Assembly: GCA_964432595.1 (NCBI GenBank)
Contig: CAYSOF010000002.1
Location: 186,001 to 250,000 of the forward strand
Length of the DNA: 64,000 nucleotides
Direction: 5' to 3'
From: DASYLJ01 sp964432595
GTDB lineage: Bacteria > Desulfobacterota > Binatia > DP-6
Shown here: positions 42,865 to 51,319 of the stretch, in pieces
How the letters are laid out: each line of letters opens with the position of its first letter
Numbering within the stretch: position 1 is the first letter of the stretch
Made by a program: the position numbers and the translations under genes
The notes under the pieces: generated by a model
The model's database searches: none
What the model was told of the DNA's origin: nothing
The model's input: only the letters and a program-made list of their open reading frames with translations

Positions 42865-44334
42865 ATGGCTGGACCGGCCGAACCGCGTGACGCTATCTTC
42901 GCGCCCGTGGCGCACGCCGACCTGACCCGCGAGATCGACGAGGGGCCCGACGGCCCGCACGTCGCCGCCTTCTTCGATCTCGACCGCACCCTGGTGGCGG
43001 GGTTTTCCGTGTTCGCCTTCTTCTCCGACGCGCTGTTCCGTGGACGCATCGGGCCGAGCGGGCTGGCCCTCACGACGCTGGCCGGCCTGCGCTTCCAGCT
43101 CGGGCAGGTCGGCTTCTCGGGGCTCCTCACGGAGGCGGCGGCCCTGCTCCGCGGCGAGCAGGAGTCCTCGCTGGTCGAGCTCGGCGAGCGGCTCTTCGAG
43201 CAGCGCATCGCCGCCGACGTCTATCCCGAGGCGCGCGCCATCGTCGCGGCGCACAAACGCAAGGGCCACACGGTCGCGATCGTCTCGTCGGCCACCCGCT
43301 ACCAGGTCGAGCCGCTCGCCCGCGAGCTCGGGATACCGCACGTCCTCTGCACGCGGCTCGAGGTGAAGGACGGGCGCTTCACCGGCGGCATCGAGCGGCC
43401 GACGTGCTACGGCGAGGGCAAGCTCCGCGCCGCGCGCGACCTCGCGATACGCGAGGACGTCGCGATGGAGGACAGCTGGTTTTACACCGACAGCGACGAG
43501 GACCTGCCGCTCCTCGAGGCCGTCGGACGGCCGCGCCCGACGAACCCGAACCGCGGGCTCACGGCGATCGCCGCGAAGCGCGGCTGGCCGCAGCGCACCT
43601 TCCACACCCGCGGCATGCCGAGCGCCACCGACGTGCTGCGGACGTCGCTCGCGATCGGCAGCCTCGTGCCGTCGATGCTGCTCGGCCTGCCGGCCGCCGC
43701 GCTCGAGTGGCGCTGGCAGCCGTTCGTCAACATCGCGGCCAGCACGTGGGGCGAGGTGGGCACGGCGCTCGCGGGCATCGGGCTGCGCGTCCACGGCGAG
43801 CAGCACCTGTGGTCGCATCGGCCGGCCGTCTTCATCTTCAACCACCAGAGCGCCATCGAGGTGCTGCTCCTCTGCAAGATGCTCCACCGCGACTTCGTCG
43901 GCATCAGCAAGCAGGAGGTGAAGAAGAACCCGATCTTCGGGCCGGCGTTCGCGCTCGCGGGCACCGTGTTCATCGACCGCTTCAACCGCGAGCGCGCCAT
44001 CGACGCGCTTCGCCCGGCGATCCAGGCGCTGCGCGAGGGCCTGTCGATCGCGATCGCGCCCGAGGGCACGCGCAGCAGCATGGGGCGGCTCGGGAAGTTC
44101 AAGAAGGGGGCGTTCCACATCGCGATGGCCGGCGGCGTGCCCATCGTGCCGATCGTCTTCCTGAACTCGCTCGACGCCCTGCCGAAGCACGCGGTCGTCG
44201 CGCGGCCGGCGACGGTCGACGTCGTGGTGCACCCGCCCATCGACACCCGCGGCTGGACGGTCCACGACATCGAGACGCAGGTCGCGAACGTGGAACGCCT
44301 CTATCAGGAGACGCTCGACACATGGTCAAGCTGA
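42865..44334 (+). CDS. HAD-IB phosphatase / PlsC acyltransferase fusion
   Basis: 489 residues from ATG 42865; a GTG at 42907 would remove 14 residues before the HAD domain. Residues about 30-250 are a HAD-IB hydrolase: nucleophile pair D38 and D40 in AAFFDLDRTLVAG, and the acidic motif TDSDEDLPLLE. Residues about 310-480 are a 1-acyl-sn-glycerol-3-phosphate acyltransferase: motif I NHQSAIEV (N326, H327, E332 in the usual Asp position), then GTVFIDRFNRERAI, IAPEGTRSS and VPIVPIVFLNS. Such fusions are known in mycobacteria and relatives. They may pair phosphatase and acyl transfer in lipid synthesis, possibly neutral lipid or lysophosphatidate turnover. The 3' end overlaps the EthD gene by 13 bases. 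Confidence 0.92.
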   Translation: MAGPAEPRDAIFAPVAHADLTREIDEGPDGPHVAAFFDLDRTLVAGFSVFAFFSDALFRGRIGPSGLALTTLAGLRFQLGQVGFSGLLTEAAALLRGEQESSLVELGERLFEQRIAADVYPEARAIVAAHKRKGHTVAIVSSATRYQVEPLARELGIPHVLCTRLEVKDGRFTGGIERPTCYGEGKLRAARDLAIREDVAMEDSWFYTDSDEDLPLLEAVGRPRPTNPNRGLTAIAAKRGWPQRTFHTRGMPSATDVLRTSLAIGSLVPSMLLGLPAAALEWRWQPFVNIAASTWGEVGTALAGIGLRVHGEQHLWSHRPAVFIFNHQSAIEVLLLCKMLHRDFVGISKQEVKKNPIFGPAFALAGTVFIDRFNRERAIDALRPAIQALREGLSIAIAPEGTRSSMGRLGKFKKGAFHIAMAGGVPIVPIVFLNSLDALPKHAVVARPATVDVVVHPPIDTRGWTVHDIETQVANVERLYQETLDTWSS

Positions 44335-45011
44335 TCTTCTTCTGCCGCCGCCGCCCGGAACTGACGCCCGCCCGCTACGCGGAGCTGCTGCTCGATGGCC
44401 ACGTGCCGCTGGCCCTCCGTCACCATCCGACGATGCGCGGCTATACGGTGAACGTCGTCGACGCCGTGCCGCCGCCGCTCGACCCGATCGACAGCGTCGG
44501 CCAGCTCTGGTTCGACTCGCTCGACGATTTCCGCGAGCGGCTCTACGACTCCGACGCCGGCCGCGCGATCGTCGAGGCGGACGTCGCGCGCTTCCTGAGC
44601 GGCGCCGACGCGTACGTGACGACGGAACACGTGCAGAAGGACGAGGCGGTGCGCACAGCACCCGGCGCGCCGTCGCCGGGCGTGAAGCTCGTCTGCCCGC
44701 TGTGGCGGCGGCCCGACCTGACGCACGAGCAGTTCGTCGAGCACTGGTTGACGCGCCACGTGCCGCTCGCGAAGGCGCATCACCCGGCGATGGATCGCTA
44801 CGTGACGAACGTCGTCGACCAGCGTCTCGGCGCGAGCGGCCCCGACCTCGATGGCATCGCGGAGATCCACTTTCCGTCGGCCGAGGTCCTCGCGCAGGGC
44901 TTCTTCGCGAGCGCGGAAGGCGAGCGCATCGTCCGCGAGGACATCGCGCGGTTCATCGGCCGCACCGGTCCGTACCGGGTGACCGAGTACGTGCAGACGC
45001 GGCCCCGATAG
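44322..45011 (+). CDS. Tandem EthD-domain protein
   Basis: 229 residues from ATG 44322, overlapping the preceding stop region by 13 bases. It contains two similar ferredoxin-like EthD units. The first begins MVKLIFFCRRRPELTPARYA and continues LLLDGHVPLALRHHPTMRGY. The second begins GVKLVCPLWRRPDLTHEQFV and continues HWLTRHVPLAKAHHPAMDRY, with matching NVVDAVP/NVVDQRL, FDSLDDF/FPSAEVL and AYVTTEHV/YRVTEYV segments. EthD-type proteins are small dimeric alpha/beta barrels, often linked to ether or xenobiotic degradation. A fused tandem could act as an intramolecular dimer. Function is unknown, and the operon with an acyltransferase is unusual. Confidence 0.82.
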   Translation: MVKLIFFCRRRPELTPARYAELLLDGHVPLALRHHPTMRGYTVNVVDAVPPPLDPIDSVGQLWFDSLDDFRERLYDSDAGRAIVEADVARFLSGADAYVTTEHVQKDEAVRTAPGAPSPGVKLVCPLWRRPDLTHEQFVEHWLTRHVPLAKAHHPAMDRYVTNVVDQRLGASGPDLDGIAEIHFPSAEVLAQGFFASAEGERIVREDIARFIGRTGPYRVTEYVQTRPR

Positions 45012-45066
45012 CGCATCCCCAATTCGTGGGACCGATGCCGGCGCGGCGATACGCTACGCTGGCCGC

Positions 45067-46365
45067 ATGACTCGGCTACTTCTCGCACTCGCGCTCGTCG
45101 TCACCGCCACGTCCGCCCATGCCCGCTTCGACCTGGATCCGCGCATCCGACCGCGCCTCGACGGGCGCTATGTGCTGCCGGCGCCGTTCGACGATCAGGA
45201 CGCCGCGATCGAAGTCGGGACGCTCGGCGAGTGCGAGGAGGGCTACCTCTTCTGCGACCCGTCGGTCTCCTGCGAGACGGAGGAGGCGTGTTGTCCGAGC
45301 GACGTCCAGGTCGGACAGAGCCTGCAGATTCCCAACCCGTTCCGCCTGTCCTTGCCCGGGGCGACCGCCGGACAGTTCCCGGTGCGCATGAACCTCATGT
45401 CGGGCGGCGAGTGCTACGGCCAGGACATGCAGGAGGCGATCTTCTACTTCCTCGACTTCGGCGCGCCCGGCGCGCCGAACGACGACTGCCTGAGCTGTCT
45501 CGTCGGCATGTGGATGTATCTGGCGAATCTGATCTCGGAGTGTCCGGCGGACTGCAGCCCCGATAGCCTGTTCGGCTCCTTCCTCTGCTTCTTCCTGTCG
45601 GAAGGACCGGAGCTGCTCGCGCGGCCGGCGGGAAGCGCCGGCACGTCGGGCTTCCTCGCGACGCTGGGCGCGCTCCGCGATCAGGTGATGGCGGCGTCGG
45701 CGGCGGGCCAGCGCTACACGCAGCTGTACGTCGAGCAGTCGCCCGCCCTGATCCGCGTCGTGCCGTCGCGGCCGTGGCTCGTGTGGATGATCGGCGACGC
45801 GCTGCCGCCCTGGCTGACGGCGTTGAACGCGCTGGTCGCGGGGCAGGGCGCCGGCATGACGATCAGCCAGTCGATGATGGACGACTGGCTGGCGATCGTC
45901 GCCGAGTTCCAGGCGGGCGCGCCGCCCGCGACCGCGGCGATCATTCAGACAGAGCTCGACCGGCTCGACCTGCCGTCGTTCGTCGGCCTGACCATGGACG
46001 AGGCGCGCGCCCGCTTCGAGGAGCGCGGCGTCGAGGGACCGACGGGCTGCGGCGACGGCTTCGACGGCGCCGACTGCGCGCTCGCCGAGCTGCTGGCCAC
46101 GGACGTGTGCGGCAGCGAGACGCCCGACGCGAAGCTCGGTGCGCTCCTCCAGCAGCGCGTCGGCAAGGCGCGCGCAACGCTCGCCCGCGCGGCCGCGTCG
46201 ACGAAGGCCGCGAAGACGCGCAAGCTCGTCCGCAAGACGTCGAAGCAATTGGGCGCGCTCCAGCGCAAGGTGCGCAAGGCGAAGGCGACGTCCGACGCCT
46301 GCAAGACGACGCTCGAAGGTATGGTGGAGGAGCGCCGCCAGCTCGTCGCCGCGCTCGCGCCGTAG
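45067..46365 (+). CDS. Cys-rich secreted protein with C-terminal Cys-helix module
   Basis: 432 residues with a signal peptide (TRLLLALALVVTATSAHA). The mature region has three Cys-rich segments near residues 57-80, 118-137 and 157-180 (GECEEGYLFCDPSVSCETEE, ACCPSDVQVGQ, DCLSCLVGMWMYL, SECPADCSPDSLFGSFLCFF), implying several disulfides. The C-terminus from about residue 344 is an Arg/Lys/Ala-rich helical part (ATDVCGSETPDAKLG, ARATLARAAASTKAA, RKLVRKTSKQLGALQRKV, SDACKTTLEGMVEERRQL), similar to the tail of the ELWxxDGT protein at 3915-5519. I do not recognise the main body. Extracytoplasmic location is likely, and no enzyme motif is visible. It converges with the crotonase-fold gene. Confidence 0.7.
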   Translation: MTRLLLALALVVTATSAHARFDLDPRIRPRLDGRYVLPAPFDDQDAAIEVGTLGECEEGYLFCDPSVSCETEEACCPSDVQVGQSLQIPNPFRLSLPGATAGQFPVRMNLMSGGECYGQDMQEAIFYFLDFGAPGAPNDDCLSCLVGMWMYLANLISECPADCSPDSLFGSFLCFFLSEGPELLARPAGSAGTSGFLATLGALRDQVMAASAAGQRYTQLYVEQSPALIRVVPSRPWLVWMIGDALPPWLTALNALVAGQGAGMTISQSMMDDWLAIVAEFQAGAPPATAAIIQTELDRLDLPSFVGLTMDEARARFEERGVEGPTGCGDGFDGADCALAELLATDVCGSETPDAKLGALLQQRVGKARATLARAAASTKAAKTRKLVRKTSKQLGALQRKVRKAKATSDACKTTLEGMVEERRQLVAALAP

Positions 46366-46371
46366 CTCGCG

Positions 46372-47184
46372 TCACTCCGGCCAATCGGGCCAGTCGCGAG
46401 ACACGCTGAGCTGCCATTGCGGCGGGCGCTGCTCGAGGAAGGCCATCACGCCCTCGAGCGCGTCCGCGCGGCCCATGACGACGTGGTGCAGCGCCGTTTC
46501 CTTACGGCCGACCTCGTCGCGCGTCTGCGGGTGGCCTTCCCACAGGAGGCGCTTCGACAGCGCGGCCGACAGCGGCGCGACGTTGACCGCGATGTCGCGC
46601 GCGATCGCGAGCGCCGCGGGCAGGACCTCGGCCGACGGCAGCGCGCGGCTCGCGATGCCGAGCGCGACCGCCTCGTCGCCGCGGAACAGCCGGCCCGTCA
46701 GGAAGAGGTCGGCCGCACGCGCGAAGCCGATGGCCCGCGGCACGCTCCAGTGCGAATGCGCGTCGGGCAGCACGCCGCGGCGCACGTGGACAAAGCCGTA
46801 CTGCGCCTCGAGCGCGAGCAGACGGATGTCGCACTGCATGGCCAGCGTCAGGCCGATGCCGACGGCGTGCCCGTTCACGGCGGCGATCACCGGCTTGCGC
46901 ACGTCCCACGCCGCCGGCGTGACGCCCGCCGCGCTGAACTCCGGCTCATCGCGCTTGGCGAACGTGTCCGCGCCGGCGTCGAGGTCGGCGCCGGTGCAGA
47001 ATGCGCGACCGGCGCCGGTCAGCACGACCGCGCGGATCGTGTCGTCGGCGTCGCAGCGCTCGTACGCGCGGCCGAGCTCGTCGGCCATGCGTCCGGAGAA
47101 CGCGTTGCGATGCTCGGGCCGGTGCAGCGTCAGCACCGCCACGCCGTCGGCGACGTCGACGAGGACGTGCGCCGCCTCGCTCAT
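46372..47184 (-). CDS. Crotonase (enoyl-CoA hydratase)-fold protein
   Basis: 270 residues from ATG 47184, overlapping the stop of the upstream ThuA/PQQ gene by four bases. The fold is clear: VLTLHRPEHRNAFSGRM, VVLTGAGRAFCTGADLDAGA, AAVNGHAVGIGLTLAMQCDI and FVHVRRGVLPDAHSHW. In true enoyl-CoA hydratases catalytic glutamates fall at the Glu of GGGCE and of QPE. Here they align with Thr (GIGLT) and His (YGFVHV), so both look absent. The protein belongs to a subgroup in which VRRGVLPD-type segments replace the hydratase motif, and the reaction is unknown. It may be an isomerase, a hydrolase or a non-catalytic CoA binder. Confidence 0.85.
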   Translation of the reverse strand: MSEAAHVLVDVADGVAVLTLHRPEHRNAFSGRMADELGRAYERCDADDTIRAVVLTGAGRAFCTGADLDAGADTFAKRDEPEFSAAGVTPAAWDVRKPVIAAVNGHAVGIGLTLAMQCDIRLLALEAQYGFVHVRRGVLPDAHSHWSVPRAIGFARAADLFLTGRLFRGDEAVALGIASRALPSAEVLPAALAIARDIAVNVAPLSAALSKRLLWEGHPQTRDEVGRKETALHHVVMGRADALEGVMAFLEQRPPQWQLSVSRDWPDWPE

Positions 47185-50159
47185 GGGTGCTCCGCGTCGA
47201 GGAACGCGCCGCTCGGCGAGCCGGTCGTCACGTTGACGCGGATGCCCTGACGTCCGACGAGCGGGCGCTCGCCGTTCGGGCCGCCGCCGTCGGTCCACGA
47301 GAGCTCGATGGCGAGGAAGAGGTCGCCGCCGGTGCCGTGGCCCGCCGGGATGCCGGCCGGGATGCGCACCTCGCAGCCCATGCGCGTCGCGAGCGGGTGC
47401 GAGTGCGCGTTGTGGCCGAGACGGATGTCCCACGTCAGCTCCCCGCACGGCGCCTCGCCGTCCTCGGCGTCCGCGCCGCGGCCGCGCAGGTCGATCGGCG
47501 TACCGAGCCGCACGGTCGATCCGTCGGCGGGCGACAGGATCGCGACCGCCGGCGGCGTGTTGCCGACGACCACCTCGACCACCGTCGGAAAGCTGCGCTC
47601 ACCGGACTCGGCGACGACCACCAGCGTGACCGGGTACACGCCGTCGCGGCCGAACGTCCGGCGCAGCGTCGCCGAGCGCGCGTCGGTGCGGCCGTCGCCG
47701 TCGACGTCCCACTCGTAGCGCGCGATGCGGTCGCCCTGGCCGGGCGTGTGCGAGCCCTCGGCGGAGAAGACGACGTCGAGCGGCGCGGCGCCCGCGGTCG
47801 CCGACGCGGTGACGACCGCCACCGGCTTCAGCCGGCCGGTCGCCGAATGCTCGATGCGGCTCACCTTCGCGTCGAGGTTGTCGCCGTAGAAGCCGCTGCC
47901 GTACTCGACGACGTAAAGCGCGCCGTCGGGGCCGACGTCGAGGTCGATCGGGCGTACGAAGCGCTCCCACGGCAGCAGGCGGCGGAGATGCGCCAACGTC
48001 CCGTCGGACGCCACGTCGACCGACGCGAGGACGTCGCGCGTCCAGTCGGTCATGAGCAGCGTGTCGGCGTACGGCGGCGGCAGCGCGTACGGCGCCCCCG
48101 CCGGCGCGCGGTAGAACGTGCCGGCGATCGCCGTGCGGCCCGTGAACTGCGCGCCCTCGGGCGGGAACGCGGTGCCGAGCGCCAGGTACGTCGGCGTGAA
48201 GTAGTCGTAGGCGATCAGCGACGGACGGAAGCCGTCGCAGACGAACGCCGCGCCGGCGGACTGCGTCGTGAAGTCGACGTCGTTGTACGGGATGTTCGGG
48301 CCGATGCAGTACGGCCACCCGTAGTCGCCGGGCGAGTCGGCGAAGTTGATCTCGTCGAACCCGCGCGGCCCGCGCGACGAGTCCTCGAACGCGTCGGGAC
48401 CGACCTCGCCCCAGAACAGGCGGCCGGTGAGCGGGTCGACGGCGGTCCGGTACGGGTTGCGCGATCCCATCGTGTAGATCTCGGGCCGGCCCTGGCTGCC
48501 GTCGGCGGGGAAGAGGTTGCCGGGGGGGATCGTGCCGTCGGGGTTGATGCGCAGGATCTTGCCGCGCAGGTCGAACGGGTTCCGCGCGGTGCGTTGCGCA
48601 TCGTAGTTCTCGCGGCCGGGACGCTCGTCGATCGGCGCGCTGCCGTTGGAGTCGCCGAACGGATTCGTGTTGTCGCCGACCGAGAGGAACACGGTGCCGT
48701 CGGGCCCGAACGCGATCGAGCCGGCCTCGTGGCAGCACTGGCGTTCGCTCGGCACCGCCAGCACGTCGACGCGCGTCCCGAGGTCGAGCGAGCCGTCGGC
48801 ACGCGCGACGACGTGCGAGAGGACGTTGTCGCCGGGCGGGCGTCCGACGGGCGGCGGATCGGCGACGGGCGTCGAGTGGTAGAGCCAGACGCGGCGGTTC
48901 GACGCGAACTCCGGATCGAGCGCGATGCCGAGGAGGCCGTTCTCCGACGTCGTGTCGACGTCGAGCCGCCCCGCGAGTGTCGTGCGCCCCGTCGTCGGGC
49001 TCCACAGCTTCACCTCGCCGGTGCGCTCGATGTAGTACACGTGCCCGTCCGGATCGACGGACAGCGCCATCGGATTGCGCGCGTCCGTCGTCAGGACCGT
49101 GCGGCTCCATGACACGGGGCTCGCCGCCCAGCGGATGCCGCCGAGGAGATGGGCGCGGAAGCGCGGATCGTCCCAGCTCTCCGGCCGGTGGCCGAGGTTC
49201 GTGTAGAAGCTGCGGCCGCCGTCGTACTCCTTGTACCAGGCGACGGGATGATCCTCGCCCATCGACGGCCCGGGCGGAAAGTTCGGATAGATGAAGCCGT
49301 CCTCGTCGATGGTGAGCAGGATGACGCTGTCGCTGCGCGGGTTGCGGTCGAAGTTGTAGATCTCGTCGGTGAAGGGGAAGGTCGGCGGCAGGTGCATCGT
49401 CGACGGGTGCGTGTCGTCCTCGGTGGTGGCGATCACCGGCACCGGCAGCAGCGGGTGATTCACGAAGTACGCGCCGACGAGCCGCCCGTACCACGGCCAG
49501 TCGTACTCGGTGTCGGCCGCGGAGTGGACGCCGACGTAGCCGCGGCCGCGCTGGATGAAGCGCTCCATCGCCGCCTGCTGCGCGTCGTCGAGGACGTCTC
49601 CCGTCGTGTTCGCGAACAGGATCACGTCGAAGCGCTCCAGCTCGTGGTCGGTGAAGACCGTCGGGTCCTCGGTCAGGGTCGCGACGATGCCGTCCGACGG
49701 CGGCAGCGCGCCGAGAACCCGCTTCGCGTCGTCGATCGACGGATGGCGGAAGCCGGTCGTGCGCGAGAAGACCAGGACGCGGACGGCGCGCTCGGCCTCG
49801 AACGCGTGCTCGGTGCTCGGCGTGCGGATGCGGCCCGTCATCGCGCGGCACGTCTGCGCGTCGACGGTCGCGATCAGGCGCACGAGGCGCCCGCGCTCGC
49901 CGCAGCGACGCCACCGTGCGCGCACGCGAAGCCCGTCGGGACGCCGCTTCACGCGTGCGGTCGTGATGCCGCAGCCCGGGATCGACGCCTGACGACCGTC
50001 GATGTCGATGACGTCGGGCTCGCTGCCGCCGCCCGGCAGCAGCGGCGCCCCGGCGACGACGAACCGGCCGTCCGAGCATTTGACGTCGCGCCGCGGCTCC
50101 GCGGCGGCCGGCAGCAATCCGATCAGGGTGGCCGCGAAGGCCAGCAACACACGAGGCAT
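47181..50159 (-). CDS. Secreted ThuA / PQQ-dependent dehydrogenase-like / PKD protein
   Basis: 992 residues with a signal peptide (PRVLLAFAATLIGLLPAAA). An N-terminal Cys-containing domain (CSDGRFVVAGAPLLPGG, GCGITTARVK, WRRCGERG, AQTCRAMTG) precedes a ThuA-like glutamine-amidotransferase-fold region (about 125-340; VFSRTTGFRHPSIDDAKRVL, GRGYVGVHSAADTEYDWPWY). Next is a six-bladed sugar dehydrogenase/PQQ-type propeller (about 355-765; ENGLLGIALDPEFASNRRVW, VGDNTNPFGDSNG, RGPRGFDEINFADSPGDYGW), then a PKD domain (about 770-860; RIARYEWDVDGDGRTDARSA). This combination is known in secreted carbohydrate-processing proteins. It would act outside the cytoplasm on sugars or trehalose-like substrates. 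Why the cytoplasmic crotonase gene is translationally coupled behind it is not clear. Confidence 0.9.
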   Translation of the reverse strand: MPRVLLAFAATLIGLLPAAAEPRRDVKCSDGRFVVAGAPLLPGGGSEPDVIDIDGRQASIPGCGITTARVKRRPDGLRVRARWRRCGERGRLVRLIATVDAQTCRAMTGRIRTPSTEHAFEAERAVRVLVFSRTTGFRHPSIDDAKRVLGALPPSDGIVATLTEDPTVFTDHELERFDVILFANTTGDVLDDAQQAAMERFIQRGRGYVGVHSAADTEYDWPWYGRLVGAYFVNHPLLPVPVIATTEDDTHPSTMHLPPTFPFTDEIYNFDRNPRSDSVILLTIDEDGFIYPNFPPGPSMGEDHPVAWYKEYDGGRSFYTNLGHRPESWDDPRFRAHLLGGIRWAASPVSWSRTVLTTDARNPMALSVDPDGHVYYIERTGEVKLWSPTTGRTTLAGRLDVDTTSENGLLGIALDPEFASNRRVWLYHSTPVADPPPVGRPPGDNVLSHVVARADGSLDLGTRVDVLAVPSERQCCHEAGSIAFGPDGTVFLSVGDNTNPFGDSNGSAPIDERPGRENYDAQRTARNPFDLRGKILRINPDGTIPPGNLFPADGSQGRPEIYTMGSRNPYRTAVDPLTGRLFWGEVGPDAFEDSSRGPRGFDEINFADSPGDYGWPYCIGPNIPYNDVDFTTQSAGAAFVCDGFRPSLIAYDYFTPTYLALGTAFPPEGAQFTGRTAIAGTFYRAPAGAPYALPPPYADTLLMTDWTRDVLASVDVASDGTLAHLRRLLPWERFVRPIDLDVGPDGALYVVEYGSGFYGDNLDAKVSRIEHSATGRLKPVAVVTASATAGAAPLDVVFSAEGSHTPGQGDRIARYEWDVDGDGRTDARSATLRRTFGRDGVYPVTLVVVAESGERSFPTVVEVVVGNTPPAVAILSPADGSTVRLGTPIDLRGRGADAEDGEAPCGELTWDIRLGHNAHSHPLATRMGCEVRIPAGIPAGHGTGGDLFLAIELSWTDGGGPNGERPLVGRQGIRVNVTTGSPSGAFLDAEHP

Positions 50160-50211
50160 GGGCCGGCCCTATGACGGCCGGCCGCCGGGGGTCAACGCGC
50201 GGTGCGGCGAA

Positions 50212-51231
50212 TCAGGTTCCGGACGTCAAAACCACCTTCCCGACGTTCTGCCGCTCCTGCATGTAGCGATGCGCCGCCGCCGCCTGCACCAGCGGGAACG
50301 TGCGGCCGACGACGGGCTTGATCGTGCCCTTGTCGTACCCCTCGAGCAGCGTCGTCATCTCGCGTCGCAGCATGGGGATGTGGTCCCAGAGGTGGCCCAG
50401 GTTCACGCCGATGACGGCCTTGTTGTCGTTCATCAGCTTGATCGGGTGAAAGAAGGGCAGCGAGAGCACGCTCATCAGGGCGCGCAGCTTGTTCGGCTCG
50501 GTGCCGGCGGAGGCGCTGGAGAGGCCGAAGCACACGAGACGGCCGAGGGGTGCCAGGCAGCGGTAGCTCTTGCGGAACGCGCCGGTCGCGTCGAGCACGA
50601 CGTCGACGCCGCGGCCGTTCGTCACGCGGCGCACGCCCTGCTCGAAGTCCTCGGTACGGTAGTCGATGCAGTGCTTCACGCCGGCGGCGCGCAGCGCCTC
50701 GTGCTTCGACGCCGACGCCGTGCCGATCACCTCGGCGCCGACCGCGTTGCAGAGCTGGATGGCCGCCATCCCGACGCCGCCCGCCGCGGCGTGGACCAGG
50801 ACCTGGTCGCCGGCCCGCACGTTGCCGAAGCGATAGAGCATCAGCACGGCGGTGAGGTAGTTCACCGGGATCGCCGCCGCCTCCTCGAACGTCATCGCGT
50901 CGGGCATCGGGAAGACCTGCGCCTCGGGCACCGCGATGGCCTCGGCGTAGCCGCCGAAGCGCGTCAGCGCGAGCACGCGCTGCCCCTCCGCCAGGCCGCC
51001 GTTCGTGTCCGTGCCGAGCCGCTCGACGACGCCGGACACCTCGTAGCCGACGACGCACGGCCGCGGCGGCGCGTCGGGATAGAAGCCCATGCGTGCCGAG
51101 ACGTCGGCGAAGTTGACGCCGGCGCCGCGCACGCGGATCAGGACCTCGCCCGCGCGTGGCACCGGGTCGGGCACCTCCCGCACCTCGAGCACCTCGGGCG
51201 GACCGGGCTTGGGGATCCAGACGGAGCGCAT
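50212..51231 (-). CDS. Quinone/zinc-free medium-chain oxidoreductase (VAT1-like)
   Basis: 339 residues from ATG 51231. It is a medium-chain reductase without the zinc ligands of alcohol dehydrogenases: AGVNFADVSARMGFYPDAPP, GYEVSGVVERLGTDTNG, RFGGYAEAIAVPEAQVFPMP, and the NADPH-binding LVHAAAGGVGMAAIQLCNAV. The sequence follows the NADPH:quinone oxidoreductase/VAT1 subgroup, and the substrate is unknown. It is divergent from the acyl-CoA synthetase gene with an 88-bp gap. Confidence 0.93.
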   Translation of the reverse strand: MRSVWIPKPGPPEVLEVREVPDPVPRAGEVLIRVRGAGVNFADVSARMGFYPDAPPRPCVVGYEVSGVVERLGTDTNGGLAEGQRVLALTRFGGYAEAIAVPEAQVFPMPDAMTFEEAAAIPVNYLTAVLMLYRFGNVRAGDQVLVHAAAGGVGMAAIQLCNAVGAEVIGTASASKHEALRAAGVKHCIDYRTEDFEQGVRRVTNGRGVDVVLDATGAFRKSYRCLAPLGRLVCFGLSSASAGTEPNKLRALMSVLSLPFFHPIKLMNDNKAVIGVNLGHLWDHIPMLRREMTTLLEGYDKGTIKPVVGRTFPLVQAAAAHRYMQERQNVGKVVLTSGT

Positions 51232-51319
51232 CCGGCGCGCCTAGCGTGGTTGCCGTCGCTGCGTCAATCGACGCGCCGCGGGGTTGCGTGCCGAAACGCG
51301 TTGTTGTTGGTTCCGCGGC

